Part shown: positions 12,184-25,078 of the stretch, in pieces | Layout: each line of letters starts with the position of its first letter | Position numbering within the stretch: the first letter of the stretch is position 1 | Source: Tetracladium setigerum | Taxonomy: Eukaryota > Ascomycota > Leotiomycetes > Helotiales | Direction: 5' to 3' | Assembly: GCA_031472005.1 (NCBI GenBank) | Contig: PZJY01000007.1 | Location: 186,001 to 250,000 of the forward strand | Length of the DNA: 64,000 nt | The notes under the pieces: generated by a model | Told to the model about the DNA's origin: nothing | The model's database searches: none | What the model saw: the letters and a program-made list of their open reading frames with translations, nothing else | Made by a program: the position numbers and the translations under genes

Positions 12184-13241
12184 GCGACCAGCAATGTACC
12201 AAGTGAAAGATATCGCGAGTTTGTTTTGTTGTTGTTGTCGTCGTCGTCGGCGGCGGCAGGCTAGGGATCAAGGTACCACATCAAAGAGCTGGGCCTTGAT
12301 GGAGTTTGAGCACGGACGCAGATCATTTTGTCACGTGATATAGAAATAATTTCATAGCTCTCTCCCTAATGCGACAGTCTTGAACACAAGCAGCTTGAAA
12401 TTAGTAAATATGACTAGATAAAGAGAAAGTATTATGAAGACCTTTTATCTCCTAAGGAGAGCTCGTAACCATAGTTGGTAAAGCAAATTTAAACCAACAT
12501 ATTTGTATTCACCCTTTGTATTCTCGTCATGTCTTTCCATCTGTCTGGCACTTGTCTCTTGCCAGGGGAAGTCTCTGGAACGTAGTCTCAAGTATTTTAA
12601 TGAGTAGCGCTGATGAAGAATATTAGATAGTTCTTCCAGATGTAAAAGTCCCCCTGACTTCTTAGCCCGTGAATCGCTGCTAACAGTGGATATGAACATT
12701 GAATTATGTTTTCGCGTCAGAAAGTAAATAATAAACCACCAGGACCTTTCCTCCTTCCAGAAGTATTTGGTTATAAGACAGGCCCCTACTTCTATCGCCT
12801 GTCCGTGAGCAAAAAGTCCAGTCTGACTTCTCATAGAAAGCTCATTTCACTTCTGAATTTATGTTCGAGTTCAAGTCACAGGAACGATATGATGGTAGGG
12901 CCAAAGTGCTCGCAGCATGCCAAGCACAGATCATCGAGACAGCTCTCAAACTTCCCAAACTTTGGTTGTCAACCTTTAAACACCCCTTCTTCCACATTCG
13001 CCCTTTCTAACTATCACGACATCGTACAACCTACCGAGGTAGCCGAATCCAATCCTGCTGTTGACTCTATTCTGCGCCGCGGATGTGTCGAGGATAAATA
13101 CTGGAGCTTCACCTGGTGGGGAAGAAGGACAAGCTGGTCAACAATATCTCCACCAAGCTACTCAACACTCTACGTGTCGGCAGATTATTAACGGGATCTA
13201 CGCGTCGTAGTACGTGTAGATTTCGCCCATAAATCGCAATC
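12184..13241. other. Divergent promoter region between ChAPs and HIR3 genes
   Basis: 1.06-kb spacer between two divergently transcribed housekeeping genes, so it should carry both promoters. A run of triplets (GTT, then GTC, then GGC units) lies at 12220–12256 in the 5' leader of the ChAPs gene. Open frames at 12445–12834 (minus) and 12706–13191 (plus) have no motif, no splice support and no recognisable similarity, and I do not call them. Confidence 0.5.
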
Positions 13242-16200
13242 ATGTCCAAAATGGTGGGGTTGCGCGATCTTCTCGCGGTTCAGGCTGTTAACTTCTTCTA
13301 GGTGAACTTCACGGCTTTGAACATCGAGCCCGATGACCACAGCGACGACGAGATCGACAACACGAAAGAGCTCCAAGTAATAAACTCCAATCCATACTAT
13401 TTGTTCTTCTTCTCACAGATTCAAAGATAGAGGAAGCTCTTAAACTATATCAATCCGCCTTGAAGCTACATTCACAGGGCAACTTTCCCCTCGCCGCAAG
13501 CGCATACATCACCCTTCTCAAATCCGAGATTTTCAGATATCCCGAAAGCATCACCGAGTTCGCGCGACTAGAATTGCATCCTGAACTCGAACTTACCGAT
13601 CCTTCCTTCGCGTTAGAAATTGCTACCGCAATTGAGGCCGCCCCAAGCACGCTCCCACAACTTCTGTTCCTCTCATACAAGAATCATGGGCAATTTATCC
13701 TGGATTGTATCAAGCATAGTTTAAAGCATGAGCCCATGCAGAAGGGACAGCTGGAATATCAAGCAAAAGCCGCCATAGATAATTTTACTCTTGCTCTCGC
13801 GAGTGATGAGTCCGATGCCGAATTATGGAGGCGCGCAGCCCGGATTGGATTATTGTTGGGAAGCAAAAGGATCTCGCGATACTGTTTAGAAGCTGCGGTT
13901 GAGCTTGATGATGATCCTACAGTGGCAGAGGTGGAACCGCCGTCTTTAGAAGAAGCTTTCGCCGGGGAACAATTGAAACAACAACTGAAGACGCTGTCTG
14001 ATGAAACCTCCCTCTCGCATCCTATAATGGGCCCCTTCATGAAGAAGAAAATGCCCCGTTTTCTTCTTGACCACATGGATCCGTATCCGTACCTCCCAGA
14101 AGATACCGCAAGCCTGGAACCCGTGCAAATGGAACTTGATGAACCTCAAATTGTGAGACGGAAGCCTCTTCAAGTCAACGCACACACCTGGACCGCAGTA
14201 GGTGATGCGTTATGTGAGGCGTTCATCTCCCCAAGTGGTCTCTCTGGAGGCGGTGTCACTCTTCTCCTTCCAGAGTTGCTTCAATCGATAGAGGTGGAAC
14301 CAACGCCAGTTGCCGTTGACCAAGATCAAGTCATGGGGGATGTTGAAATTACCGAGTCCCCTGTTCCTGAAAATAGTGGCGAACGATCAACAACCACGCC
14401 AGCGGCTTCAAAGAACGATGATGTACAGATTGTCACAACAACCACTACTGTACCATTAGCGGACGGAGCTTCAGTCACACTTCCAACCAGAAAACGATCT
14501 CAGTCTGCCGCTGGATTGCATGGTACACCAGAGGAAGAGGGAGGCGCCCAGAAAAGGAGCAAGCGAATTCGGAAACGAGACACTACAGAGGGCTTGCTTG
14601 ACCCCACTGCTCAATTGGCCGAACAGCTCAAGGATTTTCATCGAGCAGATGAGGACGTGTTCTCGTTTGTTGGTGATCTACTGAAGAAACTCGGCATTGA
14701 CGATCTGGGCACTTTCCCTCAACTTCAAGAAGTCTTGGCAAAGAACCAATTGGGAGACCGACAGGATGCCGTAGAAAACACAGCTGTTAGAGATGTCCAG
14801 GACCTTTTACGAACTTGGGATGATGCAAAATCTTCTACCTTCCTGAATGCGAATGCTGCAGATATTCTTGGGTCGGGTACTGGGAGTGCAAATATCGGTC
14901 TCACGGCTTTCCTCGAACATTCCAAAACAGGACCATTAAAGGTTAGCACAATACCCCCTCATTCGGAGACGCAGGGACTTTCAGCGTTCACCAAGAAGGT
15001 TGAGACCCAATGGCTGCCGTTACAGGATATTGTGTATGAATGGGTGCTCGCCGTTGTACAAACATATAGACGGACGCTGTGGTCTGACGCAATGAAACGT
15101 TGTGTTGGTCGCACCATAAGCTTTGCGGATGCCGAAATATTCGAGCGAATTCAGATGGAGGCAGATAATGCACGTCGGTTTGGTGATACGGATTCACTGA
15201 AAATTATAGAAGAAGTTAACCAGAGTCTATTCGAGCTTCATCTCGACATGTACGCCCGCGTCACTAGCGCCAACAGCATTGTGTCATACGAGACTCGAAC
15301 AATGACAAAAGATCGAGTAGAAAGGTGGGCGGATTTTGCAGCAACACTCATTCGTTTGCGAAAGAGTGAAACTCATGACGACCTTTCGCTAAGATATCTC
15401 TGGGCATCTGTTTACTATGCTACTATGTCTGACGATGTGTCACGGGAACACAAGGTTCTTTGCTGGACGGATCTCAAAGCTCTTCTAGAAGAAGAAGAGG
15501 GGAAAGACATCATCGAACTTCCCAACAATGTCATCATGCCAGAAATCTGCGTCTCTGCTGCCGAGCGGGAAGTATCTCGATTGACTACACTGGACTTCTT
15601 TTTCAATCTGTTCCAAACCGATAAATCAGACCCCGTTGCGATTATCGAAACGCTCGAGCCGGTACTTGACCCAGAATCAGCATGTGAATCCATTGCGATT
15701 AACAGTGATGATACCGACAACCCACTCGATCCCGTGGATTCAACACCCGCCGCATTACGTGATATGTGGAAGTTTCTGAAAACTGGAAGTACGTCACTGC
15801 GACTATTCCTCTGGCAAAGACTTCGAGAAGCCTACCAGAGTATTGGATACAAGACAAAAGTTTTCTCCTGCCACTTGAAATGCATTGAGATTATCGTGGC
15901 CGATTTCCGTTCTGAGGATTACGTTGATTCTGCCGCTGAACCCCGGAGGCACAAACTTCTGTCATGGCTGAAGGCTCTAGATGACTTGTTAGTCAAGTCT
16001 CTCGGTACTGCTCTGAACGAGGCGGCGGTTTGCTTCGAGATCATCGATGAGCGTCACATCAAAACTACATGTGCAGCCATTGCCCAACTCAATCGCGTAC
16101 TTCACTCGGCCGCATTGTTTGATGATGAAATTAAGGTTGGCATAACACAACTCCCTTCGAACCCAACCTATTCGCCCGGTGGCTCGTTCCACACGTTTGC

Positions 16201-19035
16201 CAATAAACTTCGAGAAATGCAAGTACGAACATGGTCTCTCCAGTACACACTTATCAAAGAAGCAATGACGCAGAATATCGATCTTTTCCCAACTGCCGAG
16301 AAGGACCTCGCAGATTTCTTAGCCCTTGTTCATTATACACTAGGCCTTCGAAAGTGCTGCAAATCATCCAATAAAATTTTCCTGAAGATGATGAAGGTCG
16401 AAATGCTCCGACTGAAGAACGTTGAGAGATGGGAAGACTACCTCGGCCAAGTGTTGTATGATCTTTATGGACTTAGTCTTGGAGTTGGAACATACATGCT
16501 TGAGGAACACGGCTGCCCTCCTGAGAACATCGACAGGCGCACAGTCTTTAACATCGCGGAGCAGGTGGTTACTCTTGCCCACCGGATGCCTCTAAAGGAC
16601 CTGCTGAAGCACGACCTCAGGTCAACAATCGAGAAAATGCAAGCTGCTGCTGGGCAGGTCAAGAGCACACCACAAATGTTACACAACCTCCGCAATTATA
16701 CGGAGTATTTGAAAACTTCCATTCGGCCGATTAATTTCGTCAAGGCATGGAAAGGGCAGCTGTTGGTTGACTCTGTTCCTGTCGTTGCGACAGACACACC
16801 ACTTGCGAATCAAGGCTGGTATTTCCTGTTGGGTATGATGGCTTTGGCCAGATTCCGTGCACAGAAGCGCAACAACTCTGGTAGTCCAACCGATGAGTTG
16901 AAGGTTGCCGCAAGTTTCTTCAGGATCCAACTCCAGCACAGTCCCGATTATTGGGAAACTTGGTATCGTCTCGCTCAATGTTTCGATCTTGAACTCGAGG
17001 AAGAAATTTTGTGGAGTACGGATAAAATCAATCACCATAAGCCAGATATGGTTCGATTGCAACGAAGCTCTATTCATTGCTACGTCATGTCATTATCAGC
17101 AGCAGTGCAAAGTGCGGATGATTCTTTCGAGACAGCAGAAAAGTTATCCGAGATGTATTACGATTTTGGAGTACGCATTTATTCGTCATCGCGAGAACCA
17201 TTCTGTATGGAGGCCTTCTGGGTTGATGACTTTGAAAAACATATGAGCGGTCAGCAAGGAATGTACAAAAAGTTGCTTCACGAGGAAATGAGTCGCTATA
17301 AGGCTTGGTCACACGCCGCCAGACTATTTAAAGAGTCCTTGAAGGATCGTCCTAACAAATGGATGTAAGTAATTTGACATACCTCTGTTTGCCGTTGCTG
17401 ACTTGACGTAGGACTCACTATATGCTCGGGAAATGTCTCTGGAAGATGTATTGCAAAGCCGGCGATGAGTGGGATCCCAGGATCCGAGCCAGCAGGCCAA
17501 CAATGGATGCGGTATTGAAGCCCTTCCAGCGTGCTATTGAGACCTGTCCAAAACCTCGCGATGGCCGTCAGGAGCCTATCCTCGAACCTCACTACAAACT
17601 TGTCTCGATTGTCCACAAATTTGTACTGCTAGCCGCTCTTCCCCCGCAAGCTGGGGCAGATTTATTGCAAAAACAACCCTACGCCATTAACAAGGGAGAA
17701 GCAGCGGTCATCCGCACAGATGAAGAATGGGAAACCTTTATTCTGAGCCACCTCCGTCTCCTCCGTGGCGTAGACAAGCAGCATTGGCAACATCGCATGG
17801 TCGCACGCGTTGTTAGCATCATTTACAATGAGAACGAGCCAGACTACGTTAAAGCAGGAGCGGCATTCCGAGAATTCCAGAACTCAATATTCACGAAAAC
17901 TATGCAAGTCCAGGTATGGAAGCCTGAGACTGAGCGTCCTGGTCGCCACGGCATTTACATGGAACGCTACGTAAAACTCATGATCAAACTCTTGTGGATA
18001 ACAGACGACAAGGAGAATATGGAACTTCTCGCAAAACGAATCCGAAAGAAACCAATGGAATTCTTCCGTTTCAACCAAGTCTGGAACGAGTGCTGCACGA
18101 TGTATCTCCGCCTCATCCGCCGCAAATTTGATATCCAGGCCACCATGGACGAAACCTTCCGTAGTGTCTCACCAGAAGAATTCGACATACTCTCCGAACG
18201 TCTCCAAGCCTGGGTCGTAACGCCAGAGATCTCCCATCCCGCTCTTGACGCCTTACGCGAAGTATCCGAACTCAAAAAAGTCAACGCGAACCTCATGAAA
18301 GTCACACCGATCGACGACCTCATCAACGACGCCTACGGCACATTATACATCCAAATCGCTAAGACTCTAGGACCGCCCGTGATCTTGAATCTCGACAGCG
18401 AAGGTGGTCAAGGCTCGGCAGCCTCCAGAATGGTAGGCGCAATGTCCCTCGATAATCTCGTCATGGATATGAACGGCACGCAAATCCCCGTTCCCGTCAC
18501 CATCGCTGCCACGGAACCGCGATCAAGAAAAGTAGGCATTAGTAGACGTGAAGTGCTCAGGCATGCGGAAATTCTCGTAGCGAAATTCCTTGAATTGAAT
18601 ACAGTTACTTCCCGTGCTACTCTTGCTCCACGGTCGCTACCGGAACCTTCGATGATATTGGGGTCGAATGTTGGATCGAACGAGGGTAATGGGAGTGGAA
18701 GGAGGAGTGGAAGTGCGTCTGTCGTGTCAGGGGAGCCTCCTAAGGTTTTGCATGGCGAGGAAGGCGGGGATGGGGAAGACGAGGAAGAAGGCGACGGGGA
18801 AGGAAATGAGAATGAGGATGAAAATGGCGATGGTGATGGTGATGGTGATGGTGATGGTGATGGTGATGGTGATGAGGGTGATGATGGTGAAGGCGACGGT
18901 GACGGAAACGGCAACGGAGCCTCGAACGCGAACGAACTCGCTGATGACGCGGATGATGAGAGTGGCAGTGATTTGAGCGATGTGCCGGATATGGACGATG
19001 TCGATGAAGAAGAGATATTTCCTGGAGGTGATTGA
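13242..19035 (+). CDS. hir3: Histone transcription regulator 3 homologue (HIR complex, CABIN1-like)
   Basis: Hir3/CABIN1 is the TPR-rich scaffold of the HIR complex, which deposits H3–H4 independently of replication and represses histone genes. Four exons: 13242–13253, 13302–13376, 13427–17364 and 17412–19035, giving 1882 codons with every phase consistent. The start reads MSKM then NFTALNIEPDDHSDDEID, a conserved Hir3 opening, followed by EEALKLYQSALKLHSQGNF (first TPR-like helix). KRSKRIRKRDTTEG marks the central basic segment. A further conserved stretch, HYMLGKCLWKMYCKAGDEW, spans the last intron. The C-terminus is highly acidic, with a Gly–Asp dipeptide tract from GATGGT repeats at 18826–18870, ending DMDDVDEEEIFPGGD. 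No frameshift is needed across 5.6 kb, in contrast to several neighbours. Divergent with the ChAPs gene. Confidence 0.93.
18826..18870 (+). repeat. GATGGT hexanucleotide repeat coding for Gly–Asp
   Basis: About seven tandem GATGGT units inside the last exon of hir3, encoding alternating Asp and Gly in the acidic tail. It is in frame and likely variable in length between strains. Confidence 0.9.
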
Positions 19036-20083
19036 AAGCGTTGATCAAAATCGAGAGAAAGAGAGGATATCCAGCCCCAAAGATGGGCAATAAATTAGGA
19101 AAGACGGACAGTAGGGTGTACGATTTTACTTTTGTTGTATACTTAAGTGCAGTACTTGGTTATATCTTTTAGCAACGAACGAATGGGCAGGCATTGTATG
19201 GTGTTTCGGGAAATTTAACCTCTTTATACAGTGGGAGAAAAATGGATGGTTGGCGATGGTTGACGACAACGAATAGGTTAGATAGTCAAAATTAGATCTG
19301 GATCTCAAAATCAGACAAACGAAGTTGTGCTTTTAACTTATTGTATAAAAGTGATAGCCAACATTGAAGCAAAATGGAGTGCAGTACAAAATCATAAAAT
19401 AATAACTTTTCTTCTTTTGACGTCCACTGTATTTTGATTGACGTATTCATTCCATTTCGTTGTTCTCATTTCTTCTTCCCATTTACCCTCCTGACTCGAT
19501 ATTCGTTCTACAAATCTTGTTCCCACCCCTTGAAAGACTACTCATATATTACTTACCTAGGTAGGTAGGTAATATACCATAATGCAGGACTAAGTTCAAT
19601 CCAAAATTTAACGTCTGAGAACAACTACACTACCCAGGTATAATACGCACATACGTTCGCTCATCTGAGTATCCGAGTCTCTGGGTATCTCCTTCGCTTA
19701 ATTCATTCTTCGGCCTATGTTGGACAAATCGACAGCCCGCAGCCTCTTCTATAACTTCTTCTTAGATGGAAACATCAATGGGACACCTACTGAAAAATAA
19801 TGCCATTGGATTGAGCAGTGGTGTCAACAGTCTTGTGGTCCATGAAATAAATCCTACCAATCGCTAGGTCATCGACTCATCGACCCGATAACACTAAATA
19901 CCGCATTGAACAGGCATCAAACCAGTAATTCGAATTACCAAAATCATCCAAACATTCATAGGTTCATCACAACCAATCGACTAAACTCCATCCCAAGAAA
20001 CAGAAAAAGCCACAAATAATCATCAAACTATGTACTGTCCACAGTTCAGTTCCCAACGACATATCATCAATACTGTAACCTCG
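19036..20083. other. Convergent intergenic region with near-palindrome
   Basis: One kilobase between the ends of hir3 and the Cys-rich membrane protein gene. No gene is supported. It contains a 32-bp imperfect palindrome at 19545–19576 built on TACCTAGGTA. Confidence 0.55.
19545..19576. repeat. 32-bp imperfect palindrome with TAGGTAGG units
   Basis: TATATTAC...GTAATATA with a TACCTAGGTAGGTA centre. The two arms differ at only two mirrored pairs. It could form a cruciform or be a remnant of a small inverted-repeat element. Confidence 0.7.
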
Positions 20084-20982
20084 CTAACCCTTCCTATTCT
20101 TCATAGCCCTATAACCAAACCATGACCCAATAGCCGTGACCAAGACTCCCACAACAGCCACAATAACACCAATCATCTCGCCCGTGCTCAACCCACCATT
20201 CTTGCTGCTGGAACTCGCGGCCGGCGCATCAGTCGCTTGGGAAGTGGTCGCGGTGGTCGGTTGTGGATTTGACTTCGGGCTTGCACTCGTAGCCAATGTT
20301 GTCGCCGCTGCTGCTGGCGAGGTTTCTGAGTTTTGAGTGAGCTGAGGTCCCGACTTTGATGTCACAGTTGATAGGGAAGTTGAGGAGCTCGTGGATGCTG
20401 AGAAAGATGAGAAAGATGTCAACCGCTTCGCCCACAATACACGGTGACTATTCACAACAAAGAGTTTCAAAACAAATCAACCAATGCCTCCAATGGCGAT
20501 TTCATCACTCTCGTCGCAGCCGATAAAAATACCGTCGCCGTCACAGTCGCCGTCATCGTCTCCCTCAAACTAACAGTAACGGTCGCAGCAACAAAAAGAT
20601 CCGTACCTGAATTCCCAGCTGCTCCTGTCGTCGACGCACCCGACTTCGCCGCCGCCGCCGCATTACAATATCCATCATAAATGCCCGTTGCCGTGGTGGT
20701 ATCAAGCGCATTCTGATCGCACTCCTCATTCACACATTCCTTTATCCACGCATCGCCCGCTGGCTTGAGATCGCTGCGACAGATGCATTCTTCTGTCACG
20801 GGGGATTGTCCACAGCCGATTTTGGCACTGAGTTTGTAGAGGTAATAGTCCCCGAAGCAGTTTTTGGCGCAGGGGCGTTGGTTCTTGAAGGCGAGGAGGT
20901 CGGTGAGGGTTTGTTCTTTTGAATGGGCGAATGGGGTGAGGATGAGGAGGGTGAGGAGGAGGGGGAGGATGGTGGGTAACAT
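20084..20982 (-). CDS. Secreted or membrane-anchored Cys-rich protein, CFEM-like ectodomain with one C-terminal membrane segment
   Basis: The N-terminus MLPTILPLLLTLLILTPFAHS is a clear signal peptide. The next 90 residues carry eight Cys in a CFEM-like order (C..CF, C, CIC, C..C, C) including CAKNCFGDYY, EECICRSDLKPAGDAWIKEC and GIYDGYC. CFEM domains occur in fungal surface proteins with roles in heme uptake, adhesion and virulence; the match here is by spacing only. A Ser/Thr-rich stalk follows, then GVIVAVVGVLVTAIGSW as a single membrane helix and a short basic tail (MKNRKG), so it is a type I membrane protein rather than GPI-anchored. The two parts lie in different frames. They are joined by an intron starting about 20507 (GTGATG) and ending near 20430; the exact acceptor is uncertain. 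Confidence 0.75.
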
Positions 20983-22077
20983 TGTTTCTGTATACTATAA
21001 ATGAATAGTATTGATCAATTTTGTGTGAACAATGAGGAGAATGCAGTAAGTAGCCAGGCAAACTTCACAATTAAAAGAAATCAGAGAGAAAGAATACCAA
21101 GCGAAATCTAGGGGGACACAGCAGCATTTAAACAAGAAGCCACAAAATAAAAGCAGACATCTCTATTTCAAGAAATATTCATCCCTTGCCCATACCGCCG
21201 TGGATTGTGTAACTCTCAGCAGATCCGTCTTGGAGATTTCTTGGAAACAACTCGATTTCGACGGCGTGGCTTGCCAAGAAGGGAATCCCGCTCTTTTCGT
21301 CCCTGGAATTGATAAGCTTGACCACTTGATCACCCCGCGCCCGCGCTTAACGTTTCATCGCGAAGGGACGATAAAGCCACGATATTGATTCCCATTTCCC
21401 CAATGCCAATGGCAATAGGGTGTGGCGTTCGGAGAGCTAGCTGGGTGGTACGATGTACATGCACTCTAGATAGTCGTTCAGGCGAGGCTCCCCCAATCCC
21501 CCTTCCGACGATGACTTCCCTTCAGGCAAATTCATGATTATTGTACGGAGTAGGAATGCTCGGAGTTAACTAGCGACGATGGTATTCAGATTTTGTGCGA
21601 CAGCGTAATTGTGTGATTAGTCGCCCGTTCGTTCTTGCCTTGGTTCTTCAACACATTTGTGCGACGAAGGCATCTCGACGGATCAAACACAAAAAGAACA
21701 AGCATCTAAAACTCTTCTCGCGTAAGTTTTGGAACGATTTTATTCAGGTGTGCAATTCGTACAACTGAACCTTTAGAGTTTGATTGCGCTGCAGGCCTGA
21801 ACCCATCTCGGGGAGTACTCGCTTAGTAGTGCGTAAACAAAAATTGTCAAACTCACAAGCGATTGAAATGAAACCAGATATATATGAACGGATTACTTTG
21901 TTGGCCTGCAATACTACGGTACTGACTGAATCCCAGCCGTAAAAATAAGTTTCCGGGGAGGGTTAAAAGTATGTATCAAGAATGTAAACACCAGCTCCTC
22001 TTCCAGCACCTCCTCCTCCTCCTCTCCCTTCTCTAACACCAAATATCCTTCATGCAGTACACATCACGCCGTGTTCT
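20983..22077. other. Intergenic region upstream of the Cys-rich membrane protein
   Basis: No gene is supported in about 1.1 kb. It holds the promoter of the 20982 gene and the 3' flank of the LPMO gene. No clear repeat is visible. Confidence 0.5.
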
Positions 22078-23454
22078 TTAGATACATTGACTATACCAGT
22101 TGTTGACCGCGACACATTTACCGACTGCGCAGGTCTTGGGACCAGTCTGACATAAGTTAGCATTGTGTTGTTTATTTGCGAGGCAGTCTGTCGCAAGGTG
22201 AATGTGAAATGATTGATGAAATGAATGGGACGTGACTTACGAATCCAACTCCACCACATTGAGCATAGCGAGCAGCTCCAGCTGACGCGCATGGCGAGGC
22301 AGACTTAGAAGTTGTTGCAGCAGCGGCGGTAGCCTTTGAGGTAGTTGCTGATGATACAGATGAAATTACAGACGTGGGTGTTGGTACAGAAGCAGCTTTT
22401 GACGTGGTTGTTGGCGCAGAAGCAGACTTGGTCGTAGTCGTTGGCGCAGACGTAGCCGTTGTAGAGATAGCTGCAGGTACAGAAGCAGCTGTCTTGGAGA
22501 TTGTTGGTGTTGCTACAGGGCTAATTGCACCACTACCAGCGGTGCCATTCCAAACCTCTGGGCCAGGGAATGGAAAGGCCTTGAGTCCACCATAGATCGA
22601 GAAGTTCGCGTATGCATCAGTGCTTTTGTATGCACCTGGAAATTGTACCACTGGACCTGGATTACCGCTACCACCTCCAGTCACCTTGACCTGAAGACAC
22701 GAGACGAAATGTTCGGGCTGGTTGAGGAAGGATTTGTGAATACCTAATGATTGAGAATCAAGCAGTAATTAGTGTTTGATTTGGGAAGTTATCTGGATTT
22801 AGTGGATAGATTGGATAGCGTGCTTACCGATGTGCTCAACACGAACAAGATACTCTCCACTTGGTGTTTCCTTTGGAATAGTAGCCGCGATCCAGTTGCG
22901 ATCCCATGTACACCACGCATCTTTTGTAAAGTCGCCACCGGGGGTGCAAACACCTTCCTGGAAGATCTTGAACCAGTCACCAGACCCATCATAAGCCTTT
23001 ACATTGTCGCTAGGGGCTCTTGACATGTAAACAAGTCCAGGTCCTACACCCCGCTGTCAACAAAACCAACCTCGATATGACTTACCTAAATACCTAGGTC
23101 CTAGGCAAATATTTTGGAGAAATACACACCTGGATGCTGCATAGTAGCACCAACACCGAGTTTTAACCTGACTTCGGATCCCGCAGCCACAGTCAAGACT
23201 TCTGTCTTTCCAGCGCTGGCAAAGGCTCCTTGATTGCATCGCGCATCATCGTTCTTGTCGATGAAAGAGTTATCGCGGATATCGACTGCGAGGTTGGCAG
23301 AGAACTTGATGGGGTTGTATTTGGTGGCGCGGGTGGAGGTGCGGACGTACTTGCCAGCTGGTTGAGCGACGCCGTTGATGATGTTGGTGTCGAAGAAGTA
23401 GTGTGCTGATGCCACCTGGGCGGCAATGGCAGCGAGGAGAATGGAAGCCTTCAT
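22078..23454 (-). CDS. AA9 lytic polysaccharide monooxygenase with C-terminal CBM1
   Basis: Copper-dependent oxidative cleavage of cellulose and related glucans, acting outside the cell. Four exons: 23454–23130, 23043–22828, 22743–22241 and 22146–22078, 370 residues with consistent phases. The signal peptide ends ...AAQVASA, leaving His18 as the mature N-terminus, the first histidine-brace ligand. The second is His107 in TMQHPGP. Other family marks: GLVYMSRAPSDN, WIAATIPKETPSGEYLVRVEHIG, NQPEHFVSCLQVKV and the axial-Tyr region YANFSIYGG. A Ser/Thr/Ala linker of about 100 residues leads to a cellulose-binding CBM1 (YAQCGGVGF, then TGPKTCAVGKC and NNWYSQCI), which is itself split by an intron. 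An AA9 with CBM1 implies lignocellulose use by a plant-associated or saprotrophic fungus. Confidence 0.95.
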
Positions 23455-25078
23455 TTTTGATAGGGGAAGTTGCACAGCAATAGGAACAAAAAGAGTGACT
23501 TGGGTTGGAAAAGAACTGAAGTGCAGTACGAACGATGGTAAAAGAATGAGGGAAAAAACGAGAGTGTTGGGTTTTGAATTGAGGCTTGAGTCTTCTTGAT
23601 ATCTACTTCTCTGTGTTATTCATTTAGCTATAAGCGATGCCAATTTCATTGTCCCGTTTCATATCCTAAAGGGGAAAATGAGAAGTTCGATTTCTTTTCC
23701 ATACAACTGCAGTCTGCATCACGGAGGCGTGGATATTGATTAATCTACTAGCTACAGTACATATGATCTATGGTGTGATTAATGTTCGATTCTCATGTTT
23801 CAAGTTATTCATTTTACGTGTCACTGTTGTGTGCCGTCTTTGCCATACAACAATCATCATCGTTTGATTGGAACGGCCTTATATTTTTCGCCGATGAACC
23901 CATTCCCACCACCACCATTTAATGAGAATAAGGTTATAACACACTGATTTGAGCAATATTAGGAGGAGTACTGTGCCTGTATTGTGCTACAGTCTTCAAC
24001 GATCACCCTCTTTCAACACCACCACCAACCCTGTACATGGCCCCCAATAATGTACAATAATCATAAAATCTTGCTCTCTTACTCGCCTTATACACCGAAA
24101 CGGAAAATCTTCACAATTGTGCCTTAATTTCCATTTCAAAACGTTACAAGCGGTGGCGCAACAGGAAGAATTTGGTATGTTCAGTACAGTAAGCCGCCAT
24201 TTTTCCGCGCCCAAATCGATCTGAATGTTGAAGTAATCATCTTTCGCATGTGAAGAAATGACTTGTTGTATAGTGAGTAGGACGTTCGCTTATTCTCAAA
24301 AATTGCATTATGTCCACAACCGGTCCTCGAGTTGTGCTGACCATTCTGTTACCAAGCAAATTTAAGCGACAATGACCAGGGGACCTCCTTACTACCCATC
24401 ATATATACCCGTCCCACCTACCCCATCATACACACGTCCACCCTAGTCACTACTCTCCTCTCGGCATAGCACCAGTTTCCAAAGTCACAGTCTAACGCCT
24501 CATCTTGATTTTCCCTTCTTTAGCCAGTACCAACATGGCAAAAAGTCAGAGCAATACGAACCAAATCTCAAATATCTTGGCGTGACGCATGATGCAAACA
24601 AAACATCTGCCAATCTTACCGAGGTTCATCAAATCTATATCAAACAAGAATGTGAGAAGGAGAGAAAACAAAAGAACAGAAACTCGTGATTGAAAGCTGG
24701 GGTGATGTGATGGTAGTCATTGCCAAACATGGTTACAAGTATCGCGCATGCTGATGGCGATAGAATGGACTTTCCTGGATAAATATGCTAAGAAAAATTC
24801 CAGTCCCAAATGGTCGGGAAGCCAATTAATAAATTATCCTTTTTTATAAGCATAATCTTGAGTATAAGCATAAAGAAGATTTTCGAATATTCTCGATTTC
24901 TTGGTTCGCCCCCTTCATGCTTACCCCCAGGTTTGACTACATGAACGCTAGGTGGCTAGTACGCGATAATTCCAGACAGCGCCCTGCCAGACTGCCGATA
25001 CCCGATTCCCGGTTCTCGAAAGGCATGAAAATGTGGCCAGTGAGCCTAGCTAGCAGGGGACTGACTCTTTACAACATC
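23455..25078. other. Gene-free region, left part of repeat-rich island
   Basis: Contains the LPMO promoter at its left edge. Around 24400–24540 there is a promoter-like run (CATATATACC about 130 bp before an ATG at 24535), but that ATG opens only a 16-codon frame. No other gene is supported. Confidence 0.45.

Noticed and set aside
12445..12834. 129-codon minus-strand frame and an overlapping 161-codon plus-strand frame
   Set aside because: No recognisable motif, no splice logic; they sit in the promoter region shared by ChAPs and HIR3.
18408..18914. 168-codon Ser/Pro frame antisense to hir3
   Set aside because: Mirror of GAT/GGT-rich coding sequence; artefact of the acidic repeat.
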